A stretch of 64,000 nt of DNA from Jeongeupia naejangsanensis. GTDB lineage: Bacteria; Pseudomonadota; Gammaproteobacteria; Burkholderiales; Chitinibacteraceae. This document shows, piece after piece, positions 7,305-15,821 of the stretch; within the stretch, counting starts at the first letter, position 1; every line of letters starts with the position of its first letter. Below the pieces are notes generated by a model. It searched no databases. It was not told where the DNA came from and saw nothing but the letters and a program-made list of their open reading frames with translations. A program made the translations under genes and the position numbers. The stretch is from the NCBI RefSeq assembly GCF_016865585.1, contig NZ_JAESND010000002.1, positions 310,001 through 374,000 of the forward strand, written 5' to 3'.

Positions 7305-8086
7305 TTGAACAGTACCAGCGGTCGTTCGGGGTGGCGCGGATGCGGCACGACCTCGGCGGCCACGCCGTACACGGCGTCCAGCGTCGCGGGGGTCAGTACG
7401 CTGGCCGGATCGCCGCAGCCCACCAGTTTTCCCTGCGCCAGCAGGGCGAGACGGTCGCACCACGCGGCGGCGAGGTTGACGTCGTGCAGGATCACCAGCA
7501 CGCCGATGCGTTCCTCCCGCGCCAGTTGCCGGCCGCAGGCCAGCAGCGCCTGCTGGTGCTTCGGGTCGAGGCTGGCGGTCGGTTCATCGAGCAGCAGAAA
7601 GCGGCCGCCGTGTGCCGCGCGGGCGGCCAGCGTCTGTACCAGCACGCGGGCGAATTGCACGCGTTGTGCTTCGCCGCCCGACAGCTGCGGATAGCGGCGG
7701 CTGGCCAGATGGCTGACATCGGCCAGCGCCAGCGCCCGCTGGATCAGCTGCTGGACGTCGGCCGTCGACAATTCCGGAAACGGATAGGCGCCCATGGCGA
7801 CGACTTCGCGCACACCGAGATTGAACGACAGCGACGGCGATTGCGGCAGCACTGCGCGCTGGCGGGCGAGATGGGCATTGTCGAGCCGGGTCAGTGGCGT
7901 GCTGTCGATCGAAACTTCACCGCGCTGCGGTGCAAGTTCGCCGGCGAGCATCGCCAGCAGCGTCGATTTGCCGGCGCCGTTGGCGCCGAGCACGCCGAGG
8001 ACTTCGCCGGCCGACAGCGACAGCGACACGTCGTCGAGGACGACCTTGCCCTGGCGTTCGATAAACAGGTTTTCTGCGAGCAGCAT
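7301..8086 (-). CDS. hmuV: Heme ABC transporter ATP-binding protein HmuV
   Basis: A 261-residue ABC ATPase that powers heme import. Walker A is GANGAGKST (about residues 36-44), the signature is LSGGEAQRVQFARVL, Walker B is FLLLDEPTASLD and the switch His lies in VLVILHDVNLA. Size and the LGVREVVAMGAYPF segment fit the FecE/HmuV group. Its ATG shares one base with the stop of the permease gene (TGATG), so translation is coupled. A longer upstream frame exists but only as antisense-type shadow over hmuU. It is the last gene of the minus-strand heme operon. Confidence 0.95.
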   Translation of the reverse strand: MLLAENLFIERQGKVVLDDVSLSLSAGEVLGVLGANGAGKSTLLAMLAGELAPQRGEVSIDSTPLTRLDNAHLARQRAVLPQSPSLSFNLGVREVVAMGAYPFPELSTADVQQLIQRALALADVSHLASRRYPQLSGGEAQRVQFARVLVQTLAARAAHGGRFLLLDEPTASLDPKHQQALLACGRQLAREERIGVLVILHDVNLAAAWCDRLALLAQGKLVGCGDPASVLTPATLDAVYGVAAEVVPHPRHPERPLVLFN

Positions 8087-9129
8087 CAGTGTCTCCGCTG
8101 CGCGAGCAGCCACAGGAAGAAGGGGCCACCGACGAGGCTGGTGACGATGCCGATCGGCAGTTCGGCCGGGATCACCGCAATGCGGGCGAGCCAGTCGGCC
8201 AAGGTCAGCGCGATCGCGCCGGCCACCACCGAATTGGGTAGCAACCAGCGGTGATCGGCGCCGAGCGCCAGCCGCACCAGATGCGGGACGACGAGACCGA
8301 CAAAGCCGATTGCGCCGGTGGCGGCGACCAGCGGGCCGACCAGCAGCGCGGTCAGCAGGATCAGCCGGCGGCGAACGGCCTTGAGCGGAAAGCCGAGATG
8401 CAGCGCTTCGCGCTCGCCCAGCAGCAGGGCATTCATGGCGCGCCAGTCGCGGGCAATCAGCGCACCGACGATGAGGGTCCACGGGGCAAGGCCGGCCAGC
8501 AGCGGCCAGCTGGCGCCGGCGAGGCTGCCCATGTTCCAGAACGTGAGGCTGCGCAGCTGGTTGTCGTCCGCCAGATAGGTGAACAGGCCGACCAGCGCGC
8601 CGCAGATCGCGTTGATCGCGACGCCGGCCAGCAGCAGGCCGGCCATGCCGGGGTAACGGCGGCCGAGGTGATAGGCGGCGATGGTGGCGACCAGACTGCC
8701 GACAAACGCTGCCGGCGCCAGAACGATGAAGGCACCACCGCCGAGGACGATGGCACCGACGGCGCCCAGCGCGCCGCCGGCGGAAATGCCGATCAGGCCG
8801 GGCTCGGCCAGCGGGTTGCGGAACAGCGCCTGCATCGCCGCGCCCGACAGCGCCAGCGCGGCACCGGCCAGCGCCGCAAACAGTACGCGGGGCAGCCGCA
8901 CGTCCATCAGTACGCTGCGCCACAGCGCTTCATCGGGGCCTTCGGCAGAAAACGGCAAACCGGGCAATACGGACAGGGGAATGTGCATGGCGCCGCTGCT
9001 GGCCGACAGCAGCATCAGCAAGACCAGAACGGCGATAAGGGCGGTCAGTACACCGGCGGGAGTGCGCCAGCGCGCGATCTTGGCAGCCATGGGGGCAGGG
9101 GAGGTCAGGGTGGAAGTCACGGAGGTCAT
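8086..9129 (-). CDS. hmuU: Heme ABC transporter permease HmuU
   Basis: A 347-residue FecCD-type permease with about ten membrane helices. Family marks are RLPRVLFAALAGAALALSGAAMQ, here seen as the stretch from RLPRVL to GAAMQALFRNPLAEP, then GISAGGALGAVGA and GFVGLVVPHLVRL near the C terminus. ATG at 9129 is chosen because it precedes a short cytosolic N terminus; no strong ribosome site is visible, and an internal ATG at 9090 is possible. It forms the inner-membrane channel with HmuV, fed by HmuT. A long hairpin lies upstream in the gap to hmuT. Confidence 0.93.
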   Translation of the reverse strand: MTSVTSTLTSPAPMAAKIARWRTPAGVLTALIAVLVLLMLLSASSGAMHIPLSVLPGLPFSAEGPDEALWRSVLMDVRLPRVLFAALAGAALALSGAAMQALFRNPLAEPGLIGISAGGALGAVGAIVLGGGAFIVLAPAAFVGSLVATIAAYHLGRRYPGMAGLLLAGVAINAICGALVGLFTYLADDNQLRSLTFWNMGSLAGASWPLLAGLAPWTLIVGALIARDWRAMNALLLGEREALHLGFPLKAVRRRLILLTALLVGPLVAATGAIGFVGLVVPHLVRLALGADHRWLLPNSVVAGAIALTLADWLARIAVIPAELPIGIVTSLVGGPFFLWLLAQRRH

Positions 9130-9215
9130 GGTACACCGGGTATAGCGCAATGAACGCGAGGCCGATCGGCAAGGCAACGGCCTGCGGGCGGGGCTGCGGA
9201 CAGGCAGTCCTGCGC

Positions 9216-9248
9216 GCAGTTGCCAGCGCATTCAACGCGGGCAACTGC
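9216..9248 (-). promoter_or_regulatory. Intercistronic hairpin between hmuT and hmuU
   Basis: GCAGTTGCC and GGCAACTGC form a perfect nine-base stem with a 15-base loop that can extend by three inner pairs. It sits 12 nt after the hmuT stop on the transcribed strand and has no T-tract. It could protect the upstream mRNA from decay or partly stop transcription, lowering permease relative to binding protein. Confidence 0.45.
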
Positions 9249-9259
9249 GATCGGCAGGT

Positions 9260-10096
9260 TTACTGCCTGGCCAGCGCGGGTGCGGCTTTCAGCTCGCGCA
9301 GGGCTTGCGGCAAGCGCGGGCCGTAGCCGAGCAGCAGCAGATCGTCCATCACGATGACCCGCCGGTTCTTCGCCGCCGGCGTGGCCGCAATGCCCGGCCG
9401 GGCCAGCAGTGCGTCAAGTCCGCCCGATGCGGCCAGCGATGCGGTCGAGGTGACGATCAGGTCGGGCTTGAGCGCGGCGATGCCTTCGAGCGACAGCGGC
9501 TTGTAGCCCTTCTGCGCCGACAGCACGTTGCGATAGCCGGCGAGCTTGAGCATCGCGTCGGCGCTGGTGTCGATACCGGCGCCTTCCGGGTTGCCGCTGC
9601 GGTTGATCAGCAGCAGCGCGCGGGTCGGGCCGACCTGCTTGGCGGCAAGCGCGTCGACCTGCTTGCGCAGCTCGGTCACCATCGCGCGGCCGTCGTTGCG
9701 CAGGCCGAGTGCGGCAGCGACGCCGTGCATCCGCTGTTCGAGCGCATCCAGTGTCGGCGCGCTCGGCAGCACGATCACGCGCAGGCCGAGCCGGCGCAGC
9801 TGTTCGAGGGCTTGCGGCGGGCCGGCCTGATCCGACGCAAGAACCAGATCGGGCTTCAGTGCGACCACGCCTTCGAGCGAGAACGCACGGTAGTAGCCGA
9901 CCTTGGGCAGCGCCTTGGCCGCCTCCGGATACGTGCTCGACTGATCGACGCCGATCAGCCGGTTGCCGGCGCCCAGCGCGTAGACGATCTCGGTCAGCGG
10001 GCCGCCCAGCGAGACGACCCGCTGCGGTGCAGCCGTCGCCGACAGCGTGAAGAACGCCATCACGGCGGCGAGGAGGAGGGCAAGGCGCTGTTTCAT
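9260..10096 (-). CDS. hmuT: Periplasmic heme-binding protein HmuT
   Basis: A 278-residue periplasmic binding protein with a signal peptide ending in SATAA. The two lobes begin at QRVVSLGGPLTEIVYALG and around ALLLINRSGNP, joined by the long helix of the BtuF/TroA class. The Tyr pair in VGYYRAFSLEG falls where ShuT/HmuT place the axial heme Tyr. It would carry heme from the TonB-dependent receptor to HmuUV. It is separated by 10 bp from hmuS upstream and by 130 bp from hmuU downstream. Confidence 0.94.
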   Translation of the reverse strand: MKQRLALLLAAVMAFFTLSATAAPQRVVSLGGPLTEIVYALGAGNRLIGVDQSSTYPEAAKALPKVGYYRAFSLEGVVALKPDLVLASDQAGPPQALEQLRRLGLRVIVLPSAPTLDALEQRMHGVAAALGLRNDGRAMVTELRKQVDALAAKQVGPTRALLLINRSGNPEGAGIDTSADAMLKLAGYRNVLSAQKGYKPLSLEGIAALKPDLIVTSTASLAASGGLDALLARPGIAATPAAKNRRVIVMDDLLLLGYGPRLPQALRELKAAPALARQ

Positions 10097-10106
10097 CGCA
10101 TCAACC

Positions 10107-11147
10107 TCAGGCTGCGAGCGGTTCGGCGCACAGGCCGATCAGCAGTTCGCGCCATGCGGCCAGTTCCGGCACGCCCGGCTTGCGCACGCCGAAGAACTGG
10201 ACGATCAGTTCGCCGCCTTCGTTGTACAGCTCGAGCGAAGTCACCCAGCCGTCGCTGGTCGGCTTGTTGACGACCCAGGTGCTGCTCACGGCTTCGGTGT
10301 TCAGGTGCAGGTTGAAGAGCGGGTCGAGGATGTTGTACCACGGGCCGGTGCGGACGAGCTTCTTCACCGGGCCGCTGTGGATCTGCACCATGCCGCGGTT
10401 GCCGACGAAGCACATGATGCCCAGATCGGTTTCTGCCGCGCGCTGCAGCATGGTTTCGACCGCGTCGTTGTCGATCTGCTGTGCCAGATCGTTGCCGACC
10501 GAACGCAGGGCGCCGAGGCGGCTGACCTTGTGCTTCTTCAGCATCGGGAAGAAGGCGTGGGTGTCCTGCAGGCCGAGCCAGGTGTCGCGCAGCGCGGCAG
10601 CGTCTTCCGGCACGTCCGGGGTGGTGTCCGGTGCATACGGCTTGGCTTCGGGCCAGGTTTTTTCGGCTGCGGCGAATTCGGCGACCAGCGCGTCATAGGC
10701 GGCGGAGTCGCTTTCTTCGAGCATGTACACCTTGTGCAGGGCGATGCCTTCGGCGTCGAAGAACTGCAGGCTGCGGCGCTCGCCTTCGGTCACGGCGTAG
10801 CAATGGGCCCAGGCGAAGAAGAACATGCGCAGGTCGATGTCCTTGCCGAGCACGAGACCGACCATGCCTTCGGCCTGGATGTCTTCGTAGGTGCCCTTGC
10901 GCTCGTGCACGCACCAGTCGTTGCGCGACAGCGCCATGACGTGGCCGAGCGTGCCGAGCCTGGAGAAAATGGCCTGAGTCCGGCCGTCGAGCTGGACCGA
11001 GGCCACACCACAGTCGGCGGCAACGAGCTGTGCTTCGGATACGTCGAGGCGGGCGGCACGTTCGCGCGCGCGCAGCTTCGGTTCGGTGGCCAGCAGCGCC
11101 TGATAGCGGGTTTGCAGCGCGTTGGCGGTTTCTTGGAAGTTGTTCAT
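10107..11147 (-). CDS. hmuS: Cytosolic heme-binding/degrading protein HmuS (HemS/ChuS family)
   Basis: A 346-residue protein made of two tandem HemS-like repeats (about 1-170 and 175-346). The conserved block FVGNRGMVQIHSGPV contains the likely axial His. ATG at 11147 follows CAGGAGACCGAA and gives the family N terminus with the ALQTRYQALLA helix; the longer frame adds 18 residues with no support. Family members store heme, and ChuS also opens it oxidatively. Here it precedes hmuTUV and follows the receptor, so it would receive imported heme. Confidence 0.94.
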   Translation of the reverse strand: MNNFQETANALQTRYQALLATEPKLRARERAARLDVSEAQLVAADCGVASVQLDGRTQAIFSRLGTLGHVMALSRNDWCVHERKGTYEDIQAEGMVGLVLGKDIDLRMFFFAWAHCYAVTEGERRSLQFFDAEGIALHKVYMLEESDSAAYDALVAEFAAAEKTWPEAKPYAPDTTPDVPEDAAALRDTWLGLQDTHAFFPMLKKHKVSRLGALRSVGNDLAQQIDNDAVETMLQRAAETDLGIMCFVGNRGMVQIHSGPVKKLVRTGPWYNILDPLFNLHLNTEAVSSTWVVNKPTSDGWVTSLELYNEGGELIVQFFGVRKPGVPELAAWRELLIGLCAEPLAA

Positions 11148-11252
11148 TTCGGTCTCCTGGGTGGTACGGTGTGGATGCTTTTGGCATGAATGCCGGTCCA
11201 CAAAAGCAAAGGCCGACCCGCGAACGGGTCGGCAAATACGACTGAGTGCAGC

Positions 11253-13472
11253 TTAGAAGGTCCAGTTTGCGTTGACGCGGAAGCTGCGGCCCGGCTGCGA
11301 GTAACGGTCGATCACGAGGCTGTTCGACGTCAGGGCACGGGTCGATGCATCGGCGCCGTCCCAGTATTCCTTGTCAAACAGGTTGAACACGCCACCCGAG
11401 ATGCGGACGTCCTTGACCGGCGTCCACCACGCGGTCAGATCGACCACGCCATAGCCCGGTGCCGAGTACAGATTGCTGCTCGACAGCTTGGTCTTGGCGG
11501 CTGCGGCGGTCAGCAGAGCATCGGCGCCCCAGACTTCCTGCTTGTACGACAGGCCGGTGATCAGCTTGAGCGGGGCGACCGAGTCGAGCCAGGTGTCGTC
11601 GGTTTCGTTGCGGCCGATCGACCAGGCCAGCGAACCCCAAGTACGCCATGCGCTGGTGAAGCTGTAGTGCGCGGTCGCCTCGACGCCGTAGATCCGTGCC
11701 TTGTCGATGTTCACGCTCTGGTAAACCATCGGGTAGCCCGGAATCCAGCCCGGATTGCTGCTGTTGATCGGCTGCAGCGTGTCGATGAAGTCCTTGTAGC
11801 GGGTGTCGAAGCCGGTGATCGTGCCGCCGGCATTGTCGTTACCCAGACGCAGGCCGAATTCGTAGCCCGAGCTGGTTTCCGGCTTCAGGTCCGGGTTCGG
11901 GACCAGGGTGTAGCCCTGAGCCGAGTTGGTGAACTGGCCGTTGATTTCCAGCGTCGTCGGCGCACGGAAGCCCTGTGCGTACTTGGCGAACAGCGTGGCC
12001 TGCTCGGCGAACTTCCACGAGCCGGCGAGCGACGGCGAGATCTTGTCGTCTTCCTGGCTCTTCGGCGTCATGCCGATGCCCTGGTTGATCTGGCTCTGCA
12101 GCGAGCCGACATCCGGGTTGTTGCGGTAATTGTCGTAGCGGATGCCCGGGGTCAGGGTGTAGCGGCCGCCGTCGAAGCCGAGTTCGTCCTGTGCGAACAA
12201 CGCCCATTGCGTGACGGTGGTATCCGGCACGGTGCGCAGGTTGATCGACGTCGAAGCCGGGTAGCCCGCTGCGAATTCCTTGGTGTCGGTCTGCCACCAT
12301 TCGCCACCGATCACCCACTGCTGGGTGATGCTGCCTTCGATGTTCTTGACCACCTGACCCGAAACGCCCTTGGCGGTTTCGGTGTAGGTGCCTTCGCGCC
12401 AGTATTTCGGATCGCGGGTATTGCGGGTCTGGTCGCGACGCTGGTCGCTTTCGAACTTCTGGTAGTACATCCGCGCCGATGCAGCGTCGATCAGGCCGCC
12501 GGCTTGCGGTGCGGTGTAGTCGTATTCGAGCGAGACACGCTTGCGTTCCTGCTCGTCGTGGGCCGTGCTCGAGGTGATCGCGGTCGGTGCCGGCGGCATC
12601 ACCACGCCCAGTTCGCTGTACAGGTCGGTGTCGCTTTCGGTCTTGCGGTATTCGCCGGTCAGGCCCAGCTTGTGGCCGCCTTCGAAGTAGTGCTGCACCT
12701 TGGCGAGCGCGTTCTTGGTCGTGTAGTCCTGCGGATCCGGCGTCGTGCGGGTGGCCTTGTTCTTGCTGTCGTTGGTGCCCATGTTGTCGAGCTCGTGGCC
12801 CTTGCGGCCGCCCAGCTGCAGCAACCAGTAGGTGTCCTGGTTGACTTCGCCGGCCACGGCGCCGGACAGGCCGTAGCTGCTGTCCGCGCTGTCGTAGTCG
12901 GCCTTGACCTGGCCGCCGAAGGTCTTGCCAGCCTTGATCAGGTCGGTCGGATCAAGCGTGCGCATGCCGACGACGCCACCGAGTGCCGACGAACCGTACA
13001 GCGTCGAACCCGGGCCACGGACGATGTCGATCGCGGCGAGCGAGCTGAAGTCGACCATGTCCTGGCCAACGAAGGTGTCCCGGTTCGGGAACGAGAACAC
13101 TTCCGGCAGGCGAACGCCGTCCACCATCATCAGTACGCGGTTGCCTTCGAGGCCGCGGATGTTGATGTTGGTGCCGCCATAGCGGCCGCTGCGCGACATG
13201 TCGACGCCCGGTTGCTCGTAGTTGCCGAGGTCCTTGAAGTCGCGGATGAACTTGTCGTCCAGCGCCTTGCGGTCGGTGCTGGTCACCGACGGCGGCAGCT
13301 CGTCGAGGGTTTTTTCGGTCCGGGTCGCGGTGACGACGATCGGGTTGAGGCTGGTGGCGCTGGCGTCCTGCTTGGCAGGTTTGGCGGTGGCCTGTTGCGG
13401 CACGGCGGCAAACGCGGTTTGCAGGGCGCAGGCGAGCAGGCTGAGCACGAGCGGGTGCGTGGAGCGGTTCAT
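11253..13472 (-). CDS. hmuR: TonB-dependent heme/hemoglobin receptor
   Basis: A 739-residue outer-membrane receptor. A signal peptide (cleavage near TAFA) is followed by the TonB-box region around NPIVVTATRTEKT, a plug domain with NINIRGLEGNRVLMMVDGVR, here seen from NINIRG to DGVRLPE, and the 22-strand barrel ending in the aromatic VNANWTF. The heme-receptor signatures FRAP (YAQGFRAPTT) and a PNPDL variant of NPNL flank the candidate heme loop. ATG at 13472 follows AGGACTTGCA. It is transcribed with hemP and hmuSTUV and should be iron-repressed. Confidence 0.95.
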   Translation of the reverse strand: MNRSTHPLVLSLLACALQTAFAAVPQQATAKPAKQDASATSLNPIVVTATRTEKTLDELPPSVTSTDRKALDDKFIRDFKDLGNYEQPGVDMSRSGRYGGTNINIRGLEGNRVLMMVDGVRLPEVFSFPNRDTFVGQDMVDFSSLAAIDIVRGPGSTLYGSSALGGVVGMRTLDPTDLIKAGKTFGGQVKADYDSADSSYGLSGAVAGEVNQDTYWLLQLGGRKGHELDNMGTNDSKNKATRTTPDPQDYTTKNALAKVQHYFEGGHKLGLTGEYRKTESDTDLYSELGVVMPPAPTAITSSTAHDEQERKRVSLEYDYTAPQAGGLIDAASARMYYQKFESDQRRDQTRNTRDPKYWREGTYTETAKGVSGQVVKNIEGSITQQWVIGGEWWQTDTKEFAAGYPASTSINLRTVPDTTVTQWALFAQDELGFDGGRYTLTPGIRYDNYRNNPDVGSLQSQINQGIGMTPKSQEDDKISPSLAGSWKFAEQATLFAKYAQGFRAPTTLEINGQFTNSAQGYTLVPNPDLKPETSSGYEFGLRLGNDNAGGTITGFDTRYKDFIDTLQPINSSNPGWIPGYPMVYQSVNIDKARIYGVEATAHYSFTSAWRTWGSLAWSIGRNETDDTWLDSVAPLKLITGLSYKQEVWGADALLTAAAAKTKLSSSNLYSAPGYGVVDLTAWWTPVKDVRISGGVFNLFDKEYWDGADASTRALTSNSLVIDRYSQPGRSFRVNANWTF

Positions 13473-13607
13473 TGCAAGTCCTATGAGCAGTCGATAGCGG
13501 TGCGGTTGCACCGAACGCGGCTGGCTTGCTGGCGGGGAGACCGGTCCGCCCACTGGCTGGCATGCGTGGGTTGTTGGCATCGTTCGTCAGGCCGAACGCG
13601 CCTGGTT

Positions 13608-13769
13608 TTACTTCGTCAGAATCAGCTTGCCCTGGCGGGTTTCGCGCAGGGTGTAACGCTCGCCGTTATGGTCGATCACGACAGCACGCTGCCCTTGCAG
13701 CAACTGGTTGCTGTTGAGCACCGGCAGCGCCGGGGCGGGAAGGGTGGTCGTGGGCGTCTGCTTGTTCAT
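13608..13769 (-). CDS. hemP: Hemin uptake protein HemP/HmuP
   Basis: A 53-residue protein. The chain starts MNKQTPTTTL and ends in the HemP signature RAVVIDHNGERYTLRETR followed by QGKLILTK. HemP/HmuP is a small DNA- or RNA-linked activator needed for heme-receptor expression in several Proteobacteria. It is the first gene of the minus-strand heme operon, 135 bp upstream of the receptor start. ATG at 13767-13769 follows a weak GAATATTCTCACCC region. Identification rests on the conserved core and position. Confidence 0.9.
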   Translation of the reverse strand: MNKQTPTTTLPAPALPVLNSNQLLQGQRAVVIDHNGERYTLRETRQGKLILTK

Positions 13770-13785
13770 GGGTGAGAATATTAAC

Positions 13786-13804
13786 GCGAACTATTCTCAT
13801 TCAC
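13786..13804 (-). promoter_or_regulatory. Candidate Fur box upstream of hemP
   Basis: On the minus strand GTGAATGAGAATAGTTCGC matches the 19-base Fur consensus at roughly 12 positions, strongest in the AATGAGAAT half. It lies 17 bp before the hemP start. The region is clearly richer in A and T than its surroundings, as expected for this promoter. Confidence 0.45.
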
Positions 13805-13867
13805 AAGAATTCTTACTAGGTGTTGCGCATTTGCGCCAAATCAAACTTCTTTGCTTAACCTCGTTGA

Positions 13868-13882
13868 CGAGAATGATTATTG
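13868..13882 (+). promoter_or_regulatory. Candidate Fur box upstream of chuW/hutW
   Basis: CGAGAATGATTATTG matches 11 of 15 positions of the 7-1-7 Fur pattern TGATAATGATTATCA, with the central GAATGATTATT intact. It lies 43 bp before the radical-SAM gene start. Together with the box near hemP it suggests both arms of the heme locus are iron-repressed. Confidence 0.55.
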
Positions 13883-13925
13883 ATTAGATTGGTCGGCATG
13901 TTGATCCCACAGCCCAGGAGCCGGC

Positions 13926-15266
13926 ATGTCCGCAGAACTCAACGCCTGGTTTGCCGAAACGGGCGAACTGGCCTTTCCAAAGCGCGCACTCGTCATGCCG
14001 TGGCGACACCGCACGCCGATCGACGCATCCGAGCACGCCACGACATGGCGCCAGCTGCAGGGCAGGCCACGGCACGGTCGTAAGGGGCTGGCTTACGTGC
14101 ATGTGCCGTTCTGCGCCAATCACTGCCTGTTTTGCGGTTTCTACCAGAACCGCTGGCAGGAGGAAGCCTCCCGCCCGTATACCGACCGGCTGATTGCCGA
14201 AATCGAAAGGGAGGCCGATACGGCGCTGGTGGGGAGTGCGCCGATCCATGCGGTCTATCTGGGCGGCGGCACGCCATCGGCACTGGCCGCATCCGATCTG
14301 GCCCGGCTGATCACCACGTTGCGCACGCATCTGCCGCTGGCGCCGGATGCCGAAATCACCGTCGAAGGCAGGATCCGCCACTTCGACGATGCGCGGATCG
14401 ACGCCTGTCTGGATGCCGGCGCGAACCGCTTTTCGATCGGCGTGCAAAGCTTCGACACCCGGGTTCGGCAAAGGCTGGGCCGGCAGGCGAGCCGCGAGCA
14501 GGCGATTGCCTTCCTCGAATCGCTGGCCGCGCGCGACCGCGCAGCGGTGGTTTGCGACCTGATCTTCGGGCTGCCCGATCAGGACGACGACGTGTGGGCG
14601 CGCGATCTGGAGACCGTCTGCGCGCTGCCACTCGACGGCGTCGACCTGTATGCGCTGAACCTGCTGCCGACGACGCCGCTATCGAAAGCGGTCGAGCTAC
14701 AACGGCGCAGCCTGTCGACGCCGCAGGAACGCCAGCGCATGTACCTCGCCGGCCTCGGGCGGCTGGCCGAAGCAGGCTGGCAGCAACTGTCCAACAGCCA
14801 TTGGGCGAGGACGACGCGCGAACGCAATCTGTACAACCAGCTGATCAAAGACGGCGCCGATTGTCTGGCGTTCGGCTCCGGCGGCGGCGGCAGCGCACAC
14901 GGCATCAGCTACGTCGTCGACGGCACGCTGGCCGCCTACGAGGAAAAGATCGATGCGGGCTTGAAGCCGCTGTCGCACTTGGCCCTCAGCGACCCCTGGC
15001 AGCCGGCGCGCGAAGCCGTCACCGGCGGTATCGAGCGTGGCCGGCTGGATCTGTCGCGCCTGCCTGTCGACGACACCGCCACGCTGATCGCCCGGCTGCA
15101 GCCGCTGCTGGGCAACTGGCACGAGACGGGCCTGCTGGCCGATGCTGGCCCGGTACTGCGGCTGACGCCGCGCGGCCGTTTCTGGGCCAACAACCTGCAC
15201 GCCGCGTTGAACGACCTGATCCCGCAGCTCGTCGCCGCAACCCTTCCTGCCGCCCGCGCGGCCTGA
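13926..15266 (+). CDS. chuW: Radical SAM heme-opening methyltransferase ChuW/HutW
   Basis: A 446-residue HemN/HemW-like radical SAM enzyme. The Fe-S motif is CANHCLFC (C-x3-C-x2-C, about residues 58-65), preceded by YVHVPF, with the GGGTPS motif at about 115 and a HemN C-terminal domain. ChuW-type enzymes transfer a methyl group to heme and break the macrocycle without oxygen, giving anaerobilin and free iron. Assignment to this branch rather than to HemW or HemN rests on direct linkage to hutX, a ChuY-like gene and the heme-uptake operon. The start follows CAGGAGCCGGC. Confidence 0.9.
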   Translation: MSAELNAWFAETGELAFPKRALVMPWRHRTPIDASEHATTWRQLQGRPRHGRKGLAYVHVPFCANHCLFCGFYQNRWQEEASRPYTDRLIAEIEREADTALVGSAPIHAVYLGGGTPSALAASDLARLITTLRTHLPLAPDAEITVEGRIRHFDDARIDACLDAGANRFSIGVQSFDTRVRQRLGRQASREQAIAFLESLAARDRAAVVCDLIFGLPDQDDDVWARDLETVCALPLDGVDLYALNLLPTTPLSKAVELQRRSLSTPQERQRMYLAGLGRLAEAGWQQLSNSHWARTTRERNLYNQLIKDGADCLAFGSGGGGSAHGISYVVDGTLAAYEEKIDAGLKPLSHLALSDPWQPAREAVTGGIERGRLDLSRLPVDDTATLIARLQPLLGNWHETGLLADAGPVLRLTPRGRFWANNLHAALNDLIPQLVAATLPAARAA

Positions 15267-15284
15267 CCATCCGGAGTCCCCATC

Positions 15285-15821
15285 ATGAATACGCTGAACC
15301 TGTCGCTTGCCGAACGCCTTGCCGATGATGCCGACGGCATTCTTGAAAACCTGGCTGCCGAGTTCAACGCCAGCCTGCTCGACGTCGTGACCGCCTTGCC
15401 CGAACCCATGCGGACGCTGCTGCCCGGCGACCGTTTTGCCGACGTGATGGCTGAAATCAGCGACTGGGGCGACGTCACGCTGCTGACGCACAGCGCCGAT
15501 GCCATTCTCGAGTTCCATGGCCGGGTGCCGGTCGGCCGTTCGGCGCACGGCTTTTTCAACCTGCGCGGGGGTGGCGCGCTCAGCGGCCACATTCGCGCCA
15601 GCCGCTGCCGCACGATTGCGCTGGTCGAGCGCCCGTTCATGGGCCTTGCCACGGCCAGCGTGATTTTCTTCAATCCGGACGGTGAGGCGATGTACAAGGT
15701 CTTCGTCCGGCGCAACAAGGACAAAAGCCTGGATGCCGAACAACTGGTACGCTTCCGCGCTTTGGCTGCGGCAAAAACGTGCTGCGGCGGTTGCAAGGGA
15801 GAAGGATCGTGCGGGGATTGA
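15285..15821 (+). CDS. hutX: Cytosolic heme carrier HutX/ChuX, with a Cys-rich tail
   Basis: A 178-residue member of the HutX/ChuX group, a single HemS-like domain that takes heme from the importer to the degrading enzyme. Core features are the block GFFNLRGGGALSGHIRASRC and the segment ASVIFFNPDGEAMYKVFVRR. The last residues, CCGGCKGEGSCGD, add four cysteines beyond the usual domain and could bind metal or form disulfides. The start follows CCGGAGTCCCC, 18 bp after chuW. Its end overlaps the next gene, whose GTG start lies within the Cys-rich tail. Confidence 0.9.
   Translation: MNTLNLSLAERLADDADGILENLAAEFNASLLDVVTALPEPMRTLLPGDRFADVMAEISDWGDVTLLTHSADAILEFHGRVPVGRSAHGFFNLRGGGALSGHIRASRCRTIALVERPFMGLATASVIFFNPDGEAMYKVFVRRNKDKSLDAEQLVRFRALAAAKTCCGGCKGEGSCGD

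Noticed and set aside
7301-8923. A 540-codon version of hmuV
   Set aside because: The extra N-terminal 279 codons lie inside hmuU in another frame and show no similarity; the ABC domain starts at 8086.
11190-13775. An 861-codon open frame on the plus strand opposite the TonB-dependent receptor
   Set aside because: It is the GC-rich complement of a well-supported receptor gene, with no domain, no ribosome site and a composition of Arg, Val and Ala runs typical of antisense frames.
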